The notes under the pieces: generated by a model
What the model saw: only the letters and a program-made list of their open reading frames with translations
Told to the model about the DNA's origin: nothing
Databases searched by the model: none
In this document: in pieces, positions 17,394-26,563 of the stretch
How the letters are laid out: each line of letters starts with the position of its first letter
How positions within the stretch are numbered: position 1 is the stretch's first letter
NCBI GenBank assembly: GCA_963728155.1
Contig: CAVSJF010000007.1
Coordinates: 806,001-870,000 of the forward strand
Direction of reading: 5' to 3'
Length of the DNA stretch: 64,000 nucleotides
DNA from: JACVRW01 sp963728155
GTDB taxonomy: Bacteria > Actinomycetota > Thermoleophilia > Solirubrobacterales > Thermoleophilaceae
Program-made: the position numbers and the translations under genes

Positions 17394-19459
17394 GTGGTGC
17401 GCCCGTTCGCCAGGCCCAGCCGCGAGATCCAAACCGAGCGCGCGCTGCGCTTCCAGGCCAAGCTGCTCGATCAGGTCGATGCCGCCGTCGTCGCGACGGA
17501 CCTCGACGGCATAGTGACCCACTGGAACGACGGAGCCACCCGCATGCTCGGCTGGACCGCCGAGCATGCGTTGGGCCGGCGCGCCGAGGACCTCGAGGGA
17601 TTTGGCCCGCGCGCGGCGGCCACGCTGCCGGCGGTGCGCGCACGGGTGGCGCAGGGGCACAACCACGACGTCGAGCTGAGGCTCACGCGGCGCGACGGCA
17701 GCCGCTTCGATGCGTACCTCACCGCCACTCCCGTCCGCGACGACGACGGGGAGCTGCTGGGCATGGTGGGCGTGGCGGTGGACATCACCGAGCGCAAGCG
17801 CATCGCCACCGAGCTCGCGCGGCGGGCAGAACAGCAGGCCGCGGTCGCCGACCTGGGCCGGCTCGGTCTCACCGGCGCGGGCACCCACGCCCTGATGCGC
17901 CGCTCGGTCGAGGTGCTCGAGGAATCGCTCGGCGCCGAGTACCCGAGCGTGATGGAGTTGCTGCCGGGACGCCGCGAGGTGTTGCTGACGGCGGCGGCGA
18001 GCGTCGACGCGGAGGCCGTGGGCCACCTGCGACTTCCGGCCAACGAGGGCCTGGCGGCGTTCACGCTGGACCAGGACGAGCCGGTGGTGATCTCCGAACT
18101 GAGCGCCGAGAGCAGGTTCGTGGCCCCACCGGCGCTGCTCGAGCGCGGGGTCCGCAGCGGCGTGTCGGTCACGATCCCCGGTAAGGACGGTGCCTTCGGC
18201 CTGCTGGGGGTGCACACCAAGAGGGCCCGCGGCTTCACCGCCGACGACCTCAACTTCGTGTCGGCGGTGGCCAACGTGCTCGGCGCCGCCGTCACGCGCG
18301 AGCGCGAGGAGCAGCTCGAGCACCAGCTGCAGCGCGTGCGCCGCCTCGAGAGCGTCGGCCAGCTCGCCGGCGGTGTGGCTCACGACTTCAACAACCTCCT
18401 CGCGGTCATCCTCAACTTCGCCGAGTTCGCCCTCGACGAGGCCGACGAGGACTCGAGCCAGCACGCCGACATCGACCAGATCAGGCGGGCCGCCGAGCGG
18501 GCCGCCGGACTCACTCGCCAGCTCATGGTCTTCAGCCGCCGCGAGCCGGTTCAGGCGCGCGTGGTCGACGTGAACGAGGCGATCGCGGGCACCGAGCAGA
18601 TGCTGCGCCGGACGATCGGCGAGCACATCGAGCTGCGCAGCGATCCGGCGCCCGGCCTGTGGCCCACCCTCGCCGGCGGGGGCAGCTCGAGCAGGTGCTC
18701 GTGAACCTCGCGGTGAACGGACGCGACGCGATGCCCGACGGCGGCCGGCTCACGATACGCACCCGCAACACCGAGGTGGCGCCGCCCGACCTACCGCGCG
18801 GGCGCTGGGTGCACCTGACCGTCGAGGACACCGGCACCGGGATGCCGGCCAGTGTGGCGACACAGGCCTTCGACCCCTTCTTCACCACCAAGCCGCACGG
18901 TCAGGGAACCGGGCTGGGGCTGGCCAGCGTCTTCGGGATCGTCACTCAGGCCGGAGGTGACGTGAGCATCGAGTCGGAGGTGGGGAAGGGGACCACGGTC
19001 TCCATATGGCTGCCCGCCGCCGAGGAGGTACCGCAGGAGCCGGGCGAGGACGCTGGCGCCGGCCCGCCGTCCGGCCACGGCGAGACCATCCTCGTGGTCG
19101 AGGACGAGCCCCAGGTGAGGGCCCTGACCAGCCGCATCCTGGGCGGGCACGGCTATCACGTGATCCAGGCCGCCAACGGCGAGGCGGCCCTCGAGCAGAG
19201 TGCGGCTTATCAAGAGCACATCGACCTGCTCGTGACCGACGTGGTCATGCCGGTGATGTCAGGCGCCGAGCTCGCCGGGCGCCTGCTCGAGGTGCGCCCG
19301 GACACGAAGGTGCTCTACATGTCGGGCTACACCAGCGATGTTGTATTGCGCCATGGCCCCCGCGACAGCGAGGTGGGTGTACTCGAGAAGCCATTCAGCT
19401 CCGAGGAGCTCCTGGGACGGGTCGCCGAAAGCCTCCAGCGGGCCCGTGTGGCGCTGTGA
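17394..19459 (+). CDS. Hybrid histidine kinase: PAS, GAF, HisKA, HATPase, receiver; one frameshift
   Basis: Domains in order: PAS with PAC (AAVVATDLDGIVTHWNDGA, VGVAVDITERK), GAF (about residues 150-300), the dimerisation domain with phospho-acceptor H330 in GGVAHDFNNLLAV, the ATPase (LVNLAVNGRDAM, DTGTGM, GQGTGLGLASVFG) and a C-terminal receiver (ILVVEDEPQVR, DLLVTDVVMPVMSG, KPFSS). A one-base shift near 18680 separates the H box from the ATPase. The FNNLL box is typical of soluble hybrid kinases, and no membrane span is seen. The stop overlaps the start of the next gene by four bases (GTGA), so the HD-GYP regulator is its probable phosphorelay partner. Confidence 0.9.
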
Positions 19460-20643
19460 GCTTCGCCGGAAGAGCGCTGGGCTGGTCGGGCGACATCGAG
19501 CGGGTCCTGATCGTCGACGACGAGGAGCCGGTACGGGTGATGATCGCGCGCATGGTCACGTCCGGCGGCGAATGGGAGTGCGAGACGGCCGCCGACGCGG
19601 CGGAGGCGCGCGTGCTGCTGGCGCGCGACGAATTCTCCGTGGTGATCTGCGACGTCAACATGCCGGGCGAGTCCGGTACCGACCTGACTCGCTGGATCCG
19701 AGAGCACCACTCCGACGTGGCGGTGCTGATGGCCACCGGCATCGACGATCCCGAGCTCGCCCAATCGGTCCTGGAGCTCGGCGCATACGGCTACCTGGTC
19801 AAGCCGTTCAAGCGCCACGAGGTCCAGATCAACGTGGCGAACGCGCTGGGCCGGCGCCGGCTCGAGCTCGAAAACCGCGACCACCGCGCGCTGCTCGAGC
19901 AGCGAGTGGAGGAGCGCACACAGGAGCTGCGGCGCTCGCGCGAGGAGACGATCCGCCGGCTCTCGCTGGCCATCGAGTTCCGCAGCCGTGAGACCGGCGA
20001 GCACGTGGAGCGCATCGGCAACGGCGCCGCGCTGATAGCGCGGCGCCTGCGACTCGACCCCGGTCGCTGTGAGCTCATCCGCCTCGCCGCTCCTCTTCAC
20101 GACGTCGGCAAGATCGGCATCTCCGACGAGATCCTGCTGAAGTCCGCGGCGCTCACCGACTCCGAGCGCGCAAGCATGGAGGGGCACGCGGAGATCGGCT
20201 ATCGGTTGCTCACCGGCTCGGGGAGCGATCTGCTCGAGACGGCGGCCACGATCGCCTGGACCCACCACGAGTGCTGGGACGGCTCGGGGTATCCGCGCCG
20301 GCTCTCGGGTGAGGCCATCCCGATCGAGGGCCGCATCACGGCCGTGATGGACGTGTTCGACGCCCTGACCCACGATCGCGTCTACCGGCAGGCGATGCCA
20401 CTCGCCACGGCACTCGAGATGATCCGCATGGGACGGGGCACGCAATTCGATCCGGTAGTGCTCGACGCGTTCCTCGACACGCTCGGAGAGTTGCTGGCCC
20501 TGGGCAATACTTCGAGCGGTGAAGCGCTTTTTGGGCCCGCTCTGCGCGCTGCCGCTGCTGTTTCTGCTCCCGTGCCCGGCGGCGACGGCGCAGCCGTGCA
20601 CGCGCAGCCTGAGCGCGGAGCAGGTCTCCCGCACCCCGACTGA
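19456..20643 (+). CDS. Response regulator with HD-GYP domain (c-di-GMP phosphodiesterase type)
   Basis: The receiver domain (VLIVDDEEPVRVMIA, phospho-acceptor D66 in ICDVNMPGESG, GYLVKPF) is followed by a coiled coil (residues ~130-165) and an HD-GYP domain. H215-D216 lies in LHDVGKIGI, and H270-H271 in HHECWDGSGYP, then DVFDALTHDRVYR. Active HD-GYP proteins hydrolyse cyclic di-GMP. The last ~40 residues read through the start of the next gene and look unnatural. A TGA at 20520, one frame away, would end it with a GTGA overlap, so a lost base near the end is likely. Confidence 0.9.
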   Translation: MSFAGRALGWSGDIERVLIVDDEEPVRVMIARMVTSGGEWECETAADAAEARVLLARDEFSVVICDVNMPGESGTDLTRWIREHHSDVAVLMATGIDDPELAQSVLELGAYGYLVKPFKRHEVQINVANALGRRRLELENRDHRALLEQRVEERTQELRRSREETIRRLSLAIEFRSRETGEHVERIGNGAALIARRLRLDPGRCELIRLAAPLHDVGKIGISDEILLKSAALTDSERASMEGHAEIGYRLLTGSGSDLLETAATIAWTHHECWDGSGYPRRLSGEAIPIEGRITAVMDVFDALTHDRVYRQAMPLATALEMIRMGRGTQFDPVVLDAFLDTLGELLALGNTSSGEALFGPALRAAAAVSAPVPGGDGAAVHAQPERGAGLPHPD

Positions 20644-21634
20644 GGCGCCGCTCCGCTTCGGGATCGGGCCGCTGGTGCAGGCCGGGCAGGCGGGCGCCGA
20701 CCCCGCGCCCGCGGTGCCCGAGCGGCCTGGGGTCACCCACGCCGCGCTCGACGCGCTGCGGGGGCGCGACCGCCCCTTCGTGCTGCGGCTCAACCGCTTC
20801 TTCTGGTCCGGCGGCGAGGCGGCCTTCAGGCGCTATCTCGGGCTGGCTCGGCGCTTCGCGCGGCGCGGGTACCTGGTCGAGCTGCAGGTGCGCTACCACC
20901 CTTCCCCCGCTCAGGAGGGTGACCTCGCCGCCTGGCGTGCGCATGTTCGCGAAGTGGTGCGGCGCTTCGGGCGCATCCGGCGGGTGGTGGCCCTGCAGAT
21001 CGCCAACGAGGTGAACCTGACGTTCTCGCCCGACTCGTCGGATGGCGCGTACCGCGGCGCACGCGCGGCGCTGGTGGCCGGGGTCATCGCCGCCAAGCGC
21101 GAGGTTCGGCGCCTCGGCCTGGTGCGGCTGAAGATCGGGTTCAACTGGTACTGGCGTCTCGACCCGGCGACTGAGCGCGACTTCTGGGCCGAGTTGCGCG
21201 ACCGCGGGGGCCCGCCCTTCGCCCGCGCCGTCGATTGGGTGGGCCTCGATGCCTACCCCGGCACGGTCTTCCCGGTGCCGCTCGCGCTGGACGACACGCG
21301 GGACGCGATGGTCAGCGCGCTGGCCTCGCTGCGCTGCTTCGCGCGCCGCGCCGGCATTCCGCGCAGCGTGCCGATCAAGGTCGAGGAGAACGGGTGGCCC
21401 ACCGCGCCGCCGCTGCGGAGCTATCGCGAGCAGGCGGAGAGGCTCGAGGAGATGATCCGCGCCGTGCACGACTTCCGCGGCGTCTTCAACGTGAGCGACT
21501 ACCGATGGTTCAACCTGCGCGACGGCGACACGCAGTCGCCGCTGCTCTTTCAGCATTTCGGCCTGCTCGAGTCGAGCGGCGAGCGCAAGCCCGCGTTCGG
21601 TGCCTACCGGCGGCTGGTGCGCGAGCTGGGATAG
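20519..21634 (+). CDS. Secreted TIM-barrel protein, glycoside-hydrolase-like
   Basis: A signal peptide (FLGPLCALPLLFLLPCPAATA) precedes a 345-residue domain with the pattern of clan GH-A hydrolases: FVLRLNRFFWSGGE, RRGYLVELQVRYHP, then a likely acid/base glutamate in VVALQIANEVNLTF, VDWVGLDAYPGTV and a likely nucleophile glutamate in PIKVEENGWPT. The end (FQHFGLLESSGERKPAFGAY) is also typical. The substrate is unknown and I cannot assign a numbered family. The start codon is a GTG overlapping the 3' end of the HD-GYP gene, so export of this enzyme may be tied to that signalling pair. Confidence 0.8.
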   Translation: MKRFLGPLCALPLLFLLPCPAATAQPCTRSLSAEQVSRTPTEAPLRFGIGPLVQAGQAGADPAPAVPERPGVTHAALDALRGRDRPFVLRLNRFFWSGGEAAFRRYLGLARRFARRGYLVELQVRYHPSPAQEGDLAAWRAHVREVVRRFGRIRRVVALQIANEVNLTFSPDSSDGAYRGARAALVAGVIAAKREVRRLGLVRLKIGFNWYWRLDPATERDFWAELRDRGGPPFARAVDWVGLDAYPGTVFPVPLALDDTRDAMVSALASLRCFARRAGIPRSVPIKVEENGWPTAPPLRSYREQAERLEEMIRAVHDFRGVFNVSDYRWFNLRDGDTQSPLLFQHFGLLESSGERKPAFGAYRRLVRELG

Positions 21635-21643
21635 CTTGCCCAT

Positions 21644-22555
21644 ATGGATCTGCAAGGCAAGACCGTGCTCATCACCGGGGCGGCGCGCGGAATCGGCGCC
21701 GAGTCGGCCCGGCGGCTGGCGGCGCGTGGCGCCAACGTCGCCCTGGCCGGGCTCGAGCCCGAGGAGCTCGAGCGGGTCGCGCGCCAGTGCGGCACGAACG
21801 CCGCCTGGTTCGAGTGCGACGTGAGGGACTCCGACGCGGTCGATCGGGCCGTGGAGGGCGCGGTGGAGCGATTCGGCGGCATCGATGTGGTGGTGGCCAA
21901 CGCGGGCATCGCGACGGCGGGCCCGGTGCGCTCGACCGACCCGAGCGCGTTCGAGCGAACGGTCGAGATCAACCTGCTCGGCGTGTGGCGCACGGTGCGG
22001 GCGTGCCTGCCGCAGGTGGTCGAGCGTCGCGGCTACGTGCTCGTGATCGCCTCGCTGGCCGCGGCCATGCACGGCCCGGGTCTGGCGCCCTACGCGGCAA
22101 GCAAGGCCGGGGCCGAGGCCTTCGCCGACTCGCTGCGAGTGGAGGTCAAGCACCTCGGCGTCGACGTCGGGGTGGGCTACTTCTCCTGGATCGACACCGA
22201 CATGGTCCGCGGCGGGGATGCCCATCCGAAGCTGGGCCATCTGCGCGGCGAGATTCCCGGCCCGTTCGGCAAGACCTACCCGGTCTCGGCGGCGGGCGAG
22301 GCCATAGCCGCGGGCATCGCCGAGCGCCGCCGCTGGGTGGTGGTGCCCGGCTGGTCTCGAGCACTCCTGGTGCTCCGTACCGCGCTGGCCCCGCTGTTCG
22401 ACCGAATCTCCTACGAGCGCGCGGCGGAAGCGGACCGCCTCTTCGCCGACGACGTGCGCGAGCGCGGCGTCGAGGAGGCCTCGGCGCCGGTGGGGGCGGG
22501 CGGCGAGGCGAGCAGAGTCTCGAGCTCGGCCAGCATCGGTTCCGGGTCTTCGTAG
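21644..22555 (+). CDS. Short-chain dehydrogenase/reductase
   Basis: Motifs are VLITGAARGIGAES, VVVANAGIATAG, VIASLAAAMH and the active-site YAASKAG. It resembles the larger actinobacterial SDRs with an extra ~60-residue C-terminal region (RRRWVVVPGWSRALLVLRTA) that may contact a membrane or lipid substrate. The gene begins nine bases after the TIM-barrel gene. The final 30 residues (Ser/Ala/Gly-rich, SRVSSSASIGSGSS) lie antisense to the end of the DUF559 gene, so the true stop may be earlier. Confidence 0.88.
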   Translation: MDLQGKTVLITGAARGIGAESARRLAARGANVALAGLEPEELERVARQCGTNAAWFECDVRDSDAVDRAVEGAVERFGGIDVVVANAGIATAGPVRSTDPSAFERTVEINLLGVWRTVRACLPQVVERRGYVLVIASLAAAMHGPGLAPYAASKAGAEAFADSLRVEVKHLGVDVGVGYFSWIDTDMVRGGDAHPKLGHLRGEIPGPFGKTYPVSAAGEAIAAGIAERRRWVVVPGWSRALLVLRTALAPLFDRISYERAAEADRLFADDVRERGVEEASAPVGAGGEASRVSSSASIGSGSS

Positions 22556-23376
22556 ACGTCGCGCGTAGGTGTAGCGGCGGATTTGGTCGTGGCGGGCGTG
22601 CGCCTCTCGCTCGCGGCGGCGGTCTTGTTCCCAGGCGTGGCGGGAGTGGTGGTAGCGGTAGCTGTCGAGCTCGACGGTGAGGTGGTGGGTCGGGCCAGCG
22701 GCAGTCGACGCGTTTGCTGCCCGCGGGTCGGTTGGTCTGCGGGAGCGGCAGGCCGGCTTGGCCTAGACGCTGTAGGAAGCGCTGCTCGAGTTTGCTCAGC
22801 GTGACCTTGACCTCGCCGCGCATGATCGCGCGCAGTGTCCTCGCGCCTTTGGCGTTGGGGTGTCGGGCCAGCACCCGCTCCACTTGCTTGGGCGTGGTGT
22901 GGTGGCGCACGCCTGCTTCGTGACAGGCGCGCGCTAGCTCCGTTTCGTCTACGGCAGCAGCCAGGTCGACCAGGGTGCGGGCCACGGTGGTGATCGGGAT
23001 GCCGCGCCAGATCGTGCTCTCCCTCTTTGCTCGTCGTGCGTGGCTGGTCTTGACCCCCTTCACCCGGCGCCTGGTCGGCGCCGTCACCTCCGCAGGCGGT
23101 GCCGGACCCTTGATCAGCCCCCATACGTAGGCGGCCGCGCGGCCGCTCAACACCGCTTCATCGCCGCAGGCCAACACCGCCGCCATGTAGTGCGCTTCGA
23201 CGCTTGGAGCGCTGTGACCCACTCGGTACACGCCGCGAAAGACAGCAGATAAGGGCACCCGATCCAAGCCGCCCGTCGATCTTCCGGCCGCTGATCCCCT
23301 CCGCGAGCAACTCCCGCCGCGTGACCACCCCATGCGAACGGCGCGCCAAACCGGCCACTCTGCGCTCCGCTGTCAC
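22411..23376 (-). CDS. AbiEi-like antitoxin domain plus DUF559 endonuclease-like domain; three frameshifts
   Basis: The N-terminus (VAGLARRSHGVVTRRELLAEGIS) is the AbiEi winged-helix motif, and FRGVYRVGHSAPSVEAHYMAAVLACGD-type text with GRAAAYVWGL follows after a shift near 23254. The middle (ARTLVDLAAAVDETELARAC) and the C-terminal DUF559 core (VDCRWPD, then TVELDSYRYHHSRHAWEQDR after a shift near 22695) complete a common actinobacterial fusion; a third shift is near 22560. DUF559 belongs to the Vsr/PD-(D/E)XK-like nucleases. No AbiEii toxin is adjacent. A GTG at 23376 gives the usual N-terminus; an ATG lies 15 codons upstream. The end overlaps the SDR gene by about 145 bases. Confidence 0.75.
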
Positions 23377-23472
23377 GACTTTCCCACCCACACGGTGGCA
23401 AACACGAGACAGCGACAACATTCGCCCCCGCCCGGGCGGCCGGGCCGGCGGCTATCGTCCGCAAGGACGGCA

Positions 23473-23739
23473 ATGCCCAAGCGCGACCCCCGCATGGTTC
23501 ACCTCGGTTACGGGAAGTTCGTCCGGGCCGACCGTGTGTATGCCCTCGTTCCACTCGAGGGGGCCGATCGCCGTGACGGCCGGCGCACCTACGTGCACGT
23601 CGACGGGCTGAGCGAGCCGATCGTCGCCTCGCGCTCGGAGCGGGCGATCATGGTCGACGTCGAGCAGGCGCTGGCGGAGGCCGCCGGCATTCCGCGGCGC
23701 CGCCGCACCGCGGCGGCCGGCCAGGAAACGCTCCTCTAG
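23473..23739 (+). CDS. RemA/DUF370-like protein
   Basis: The 88-residue product reads VHLGYGKFVRADRVYALVPLE, GRRTYVHVDGLSEPIVASRS and RAIMVDVEQALAE. The order (hydrophobic-G-[FY]-G-x-x-V-x-A-x-[RK]-[VI]-x-A-[IL]-V, then a GRRT turn and a final hydrophobic strand) matches the RemA/DUF370 fold. In Bacillus, RemA is a DNA-binding activator of matrix genes. The divergence is considerable, and the variant motif GLSEPIVASRSE may mark a separate subfamily. It is divergent from the AbiEi/DUF559 gene, and its last codons overlap the end of pntB by four bases (convergent). Confidence 0.7.
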   Translation: MPKRDPRMVHLGYGKFVRADRVYALVPLEGADRRDGRRTYVHVDGLSEPIVASRSERAIMVDVEQALAEAAGIPRRRRTAAAGQETLL

Positions 23740-25151
23740 AGCTGCTTGACCTCGGCGAGCACCGCCGCCACCGATTCCTTGGCGTCGCCGAACAGCAGCG
23801 CGGTGTTCTCGTTGTAGAAGAGTGGGTTGTCGATTCCGGCGAAGCCCGTGTTCATCGAGCGCTTGAGCACGATCACCTGGCCCGCCTTGTCGACGTCGAG
23901 GATCGGCATGCCGTAGATCGGGGATCCCTCGTTCTCGCGGGCGGCCGGGTTGGTCACGTCGTTGGCCCCGATCACCAGCGCCACGTCGGTCTGGGGGAAC
24001 TCGGGGTTGATCTCGTCCATCTCCTTGAGATGGTCGTACGGCACGTCGGCCTCGGCCAGCAGCACGTTCATGTGACCGGGCATACGGCCGGCCACGGGGT
24101 GAATGGCGTAGTTCACGCTCACGCCGCGCTTCTCCAGCTCGTCGGCCAGCTCGCGGACCGTGTGCTGGGCCTGAGCCACCGCCATCCCGTAGCCCGGCGC
24201 CACCACCACGCGGGAGGCATACGCGAGCTGGATGGCCACGTCGGAGGCGTCGGTGGATCGCACCGGCTTGGCCTCGCCGTCCTCGCCCGTGCCGCCGACC
24301 ACGGTCACGCCGCCGAAGCCCCCGACGAGCACGTTGACCACCGAGCGGTTCATGGCCTCGGCCATCTGCGTCGTGAGGATCGTGCCCGAGGCGCCCACCA
24401 GCATGCCGCCCACGATCAGCGCCACGTTGTCGAGCGCCATGCCCGCCGCGGCGGCCGAGAGCCCGGTGAATGCGTTGAGCAGCGAGATCACCACCGGCAT
24501 GTCGGCGCCGCCGATCGGCAGCACGAACATGTTGCCCAGCGCCGCCGCGGACACCAGGATCACCAGGAAGAGCAACTGCGATTCCGTGCCGGCGGCGATG
24601 GCCACGGCGCAGCCGATCGCCACCGCCAGCAGAGCGATGTTGATGAACTGCTGGCCGGGAAGCTGAATCGGCCGGCCGGGCAGGATCTCCTGGAGCTTTC
24701 CGAAGGCGATGTTGGAGCCCCAGAAGGAGATCGATCCGACGATCGCCGCAAACAGGATGGGGATCAGCGTCTCGAGCTCGGGGTTGAACCCGAGGGAGAT
24801 CGACTCGCGGTACTCCACGAACGAGATCAGCGCCACCGCCCCGCCGCCGACGCCGTTGAACAGCGCCACCATCTGCGGCATGGCGGTCATCTTCACGCTG
24901 CGCGCCGCGGGCACCCCAATCGCCGTGCCGATGGCGATGCCGAGCGCGATCAGCAGGTAGTCGCCGACAAAGGGGTAGAGCAGCGTGGCCACGACGGCCA
25001 CGGCCATCCCCACCGCCGCCAACATGTTCCCCCGGCGCGCGGTACGTGGGTGGTTGAGCAGCCGCAGCCCGAAGATGAACAGCGCGAAGGCGATCAGGTA
25101 GAGGACGCGGATGAAGTCCGGGTCCGTCAGGAACGACGCGGTGACCGTCAA
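23736..25151 (-). CDS. pntB: NAD(P) transhydrogenase subunit beta
   Basis: The 471-residue protein has about eight or nine membrane spans over the first 260 residues and a C-terminal NADP(H)-binding domain III with VVVAPGYGMAVAQAQHTVRE, YAIHPVAGRMPGHMNVLLAE, VALVIGANDVTNPAA and IVLKRSMNTGFAG. It couples proton entry to hydride transfer from NADH to NADP+. The start overlaps the pntA stop by four bases. The gene is intact and of normal length. Confidence 0.97.
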   Translation of the reverse strand: MTVTASFLTDPDFIRVLYLIAFALFIFGLRLLNHPRTARRGNMLAAVGMAVAVVATLLYPFVGDYLLIALGIAIGTAIGVPAARSVKMTAMPQMVALFNGVGGGAVALISFVEYRESISLGFNPELETLIPILFAAIVGSISFWGSNIAFGKLQEILPGRPIQLPGQQFINIALLAVAIGCAVAIAAGTESQLLFLVILVSAAALGNMFVLPIGGADMPVVISLLNAFTGLSAAAAGMALDNVALIVGGMLVGASGTILTTQMAEAMNRSVVNVLVGGFGGVTVVGGTGEDGEAKPVRSTDASDVAIQLAYASRVVVAPGYGMAVAQAQHTVRELADELEKRGVSVNYAIHPVAGRMPGHMNVLLAEADVPYDHLKEMDEINPEFPQTDVALVIGANDVTNPAARENEGSPIYGMPILDVDKAGQVIVLKRSMNTGFAGIDNPLFYNENTALLFGDAKESVAAVLAEVKQL

Positions 25152-26548
25152 TCGCGCCTCTTGAACATCTCGAGCATCCGGTCGGTCACCAGGAAGCCGC
25201 CGACGATGTTGATCGTGCCGAAGGCGATCGCGATCACGAGCAGCAACTCATCCAGGAAGCCGGTGGCCTCACCGATCAACAGCAGGCCACCCAGCAGGAC
25301 GATCCCGTGGATCGCGTTGGTGGCCGACATCAGCGGCGTGTGCAGCGTGTTGGGCACCTTGGAGATCACCTCGAAGCCCACGAACGCGGCCAGCACGAGG
25401 ATGGTCAGCTCGGTGAGGAGATCCATGTCTAGGCTGCCGCCGCTTCCCGAGCGCCGCTCGTGCACGATCTCTCCCTCGTGGGTGATGCAGGCGCCCTTGA
25501 TGATCTCGTCCTCGAAGTCGAGCGACAGCTCGCCGTCGGTCACCATCAGCTCGAGCAGGGACTGGACGTTGCGCGCGTAGAGCGAGGAGGCGTGGTCGGG
25601 CATCGTCGAGGGAAGGTTGAGCGGGCCCACGATCGTCACGTCCTCACGCACCACCGTCTCCCCGGGCTCGGTCAGCTCGCAGTTGCCGCCGGTCTCGGCC
25701 GCCAGGTCCACGATCACCGAACCCGGCTTCATGTTCTTCACCGCCTGCTCGGTCACGAGCAGCGGCGCGCGCCGGCCCGGGACCGCGGCGGTCGAGATCA
25801 CGCCGTCGACCTTGCCGATCTCCTCGGCGAGCAGGTCGCGCTGCTTGGCCTGCTCCTCCTCGGTCAGCGCCCGCGCGTAGCCACCGGCGGCCTCGGCGTC
25901 CTCGAGACCCATGTCGAGCTCGAGAAAGCGCGCACCGAGCGACTCGATCTGCTCCTTGACCGCCGAGCGCACGTCGAAGGCGGACACGATCGCGCCCAGG
26001 CGGCGTGCGGTCGCGATGGCCTGCAGGCCGGCGACCCCGGCGCCCAGGATCATCACCTTCGCCGGTCGTACCGTGCCCGCCGCCGTGGTGAGCATGGGAA
26101 AGAAGCGCGGCAGCTCCTGGGCGCAGATCAGCGCGGCCCGGTACCCACCCACGGTGGCCTGCGATGACAGCGCGTCCATCGACTGCGCCCGACTGATGCG
26201 GGGGATCGCCTCCATGGCGAAGCTCGTGACCCCGGCTTCGGCAAGGGCCCGCACCGTGTCGTGGGCGGTCAGCGGCGCCAGGAACCCGATCAAGACCGAA
26301 CCGCTGGAAAGCCGCGCGATCTCCTCCGCGCTCGGAGGCGCCACCTTGGCCACCACGGGGCCAGAGAACCCGTCGCCCAGGGTCGCTCCCGCGCCCTCGT
26401 AGGCCGAGTCGGGATGGCTCGCGCTCTCGCCCGCGCCGGCCTCGAGCGTGACCTCGACATCGCTCTTGCCCAGGCGCTCGACCACCTCCGGCACGAGCGC
26501 GACGCGCCGCTCGCCGCTCGCCGTTTCCTTGGGTACCGAGACGTTCAC
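25148..26548 (-). CDS. pntA: NAD(P) transhydrogenase subunit alpha (PntAA and PntAB in one chain)
   Basis: The first ~360 residues form NAD(H)-binding domain I (VPKETASGERRVALVPEVV, VMILGAGVAGLQAIATARR, GARFLELDM, VISTAAVPGRRAP). The last ~100 residues contain three or four spans (ILVLAAFVGFEVISKVP, GIVLLGGLLLIGEA, VIAIAFGTINIVGGF), the part that is a separate PntAB in many actinobacteria. Here it is fused as in Escherichia coli. The complex supplies NADPH at the expense of the proton gradient. The LysR gene upstream on the same strand ends 15 bases before the start. Confidence 0.97.
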   Translation of the reverse strand: MNVSVPKETASGERRVALVPEVVERLGKSDVEVTLEAGAGESASHPDSAYEGAGATLGDGFSGPVVAKVAPPSAEEIARLSSGSVLIGFLAPLTAHDTVRALAEAGVTSFAMEAIPRISRAQSMDALSSQATVGGYRAALICAQELPRFFPMLTTAAGTVRPAKVMILGAGVAGLQAIATARRLGAIVSAFDVRSAVKEQIESLGARFLELDMGLEDAEAAGGYARALTEEEQAKQRDLLAEEIGKVDGVISTAAVPGRRAPLLVTEQAVKNMKPGSVIVDLAAETGGNCELTEPGETVVREDVTIVGPLNLPSTMPDHASSLYARNVQSLLELMVTDGELSLDFEDEIIKGACITHEGEIVHERRSGSGGSLDMDLLTELTILVLAAFVGFEVISKVPNTLHTPLMSATNAIHGIVLLGGLLLIGEATGFLDELLLVIAIAFGTINIVGGFLVTDRMLEMFKRRD

Positions 26549-26563
26549 CGGGGGCGCGGCATG

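Noticed and set aside
20336..22240. A 634-codon minus-strand frame antisense to the TIM-barrel and SDR genes
   Set aside because: Low-complexity Arg/His/Gly composition, and the opposite strand encodes clear protein families. High G+C leaves many such open frames.
22411..23376. A complete type IV AbiE toxin-antitoxin system
   Set aside because: Only the AbiEi-like domain is present; no nucleotidyltransferase toxin is on either side.
24030..25580. A 516-codon plus-strand frame antisense to pntB
   Set aside because: His/Asp/Arg-rich shadow of the membrane protein codons; pntB is unmistakable on the other strand.
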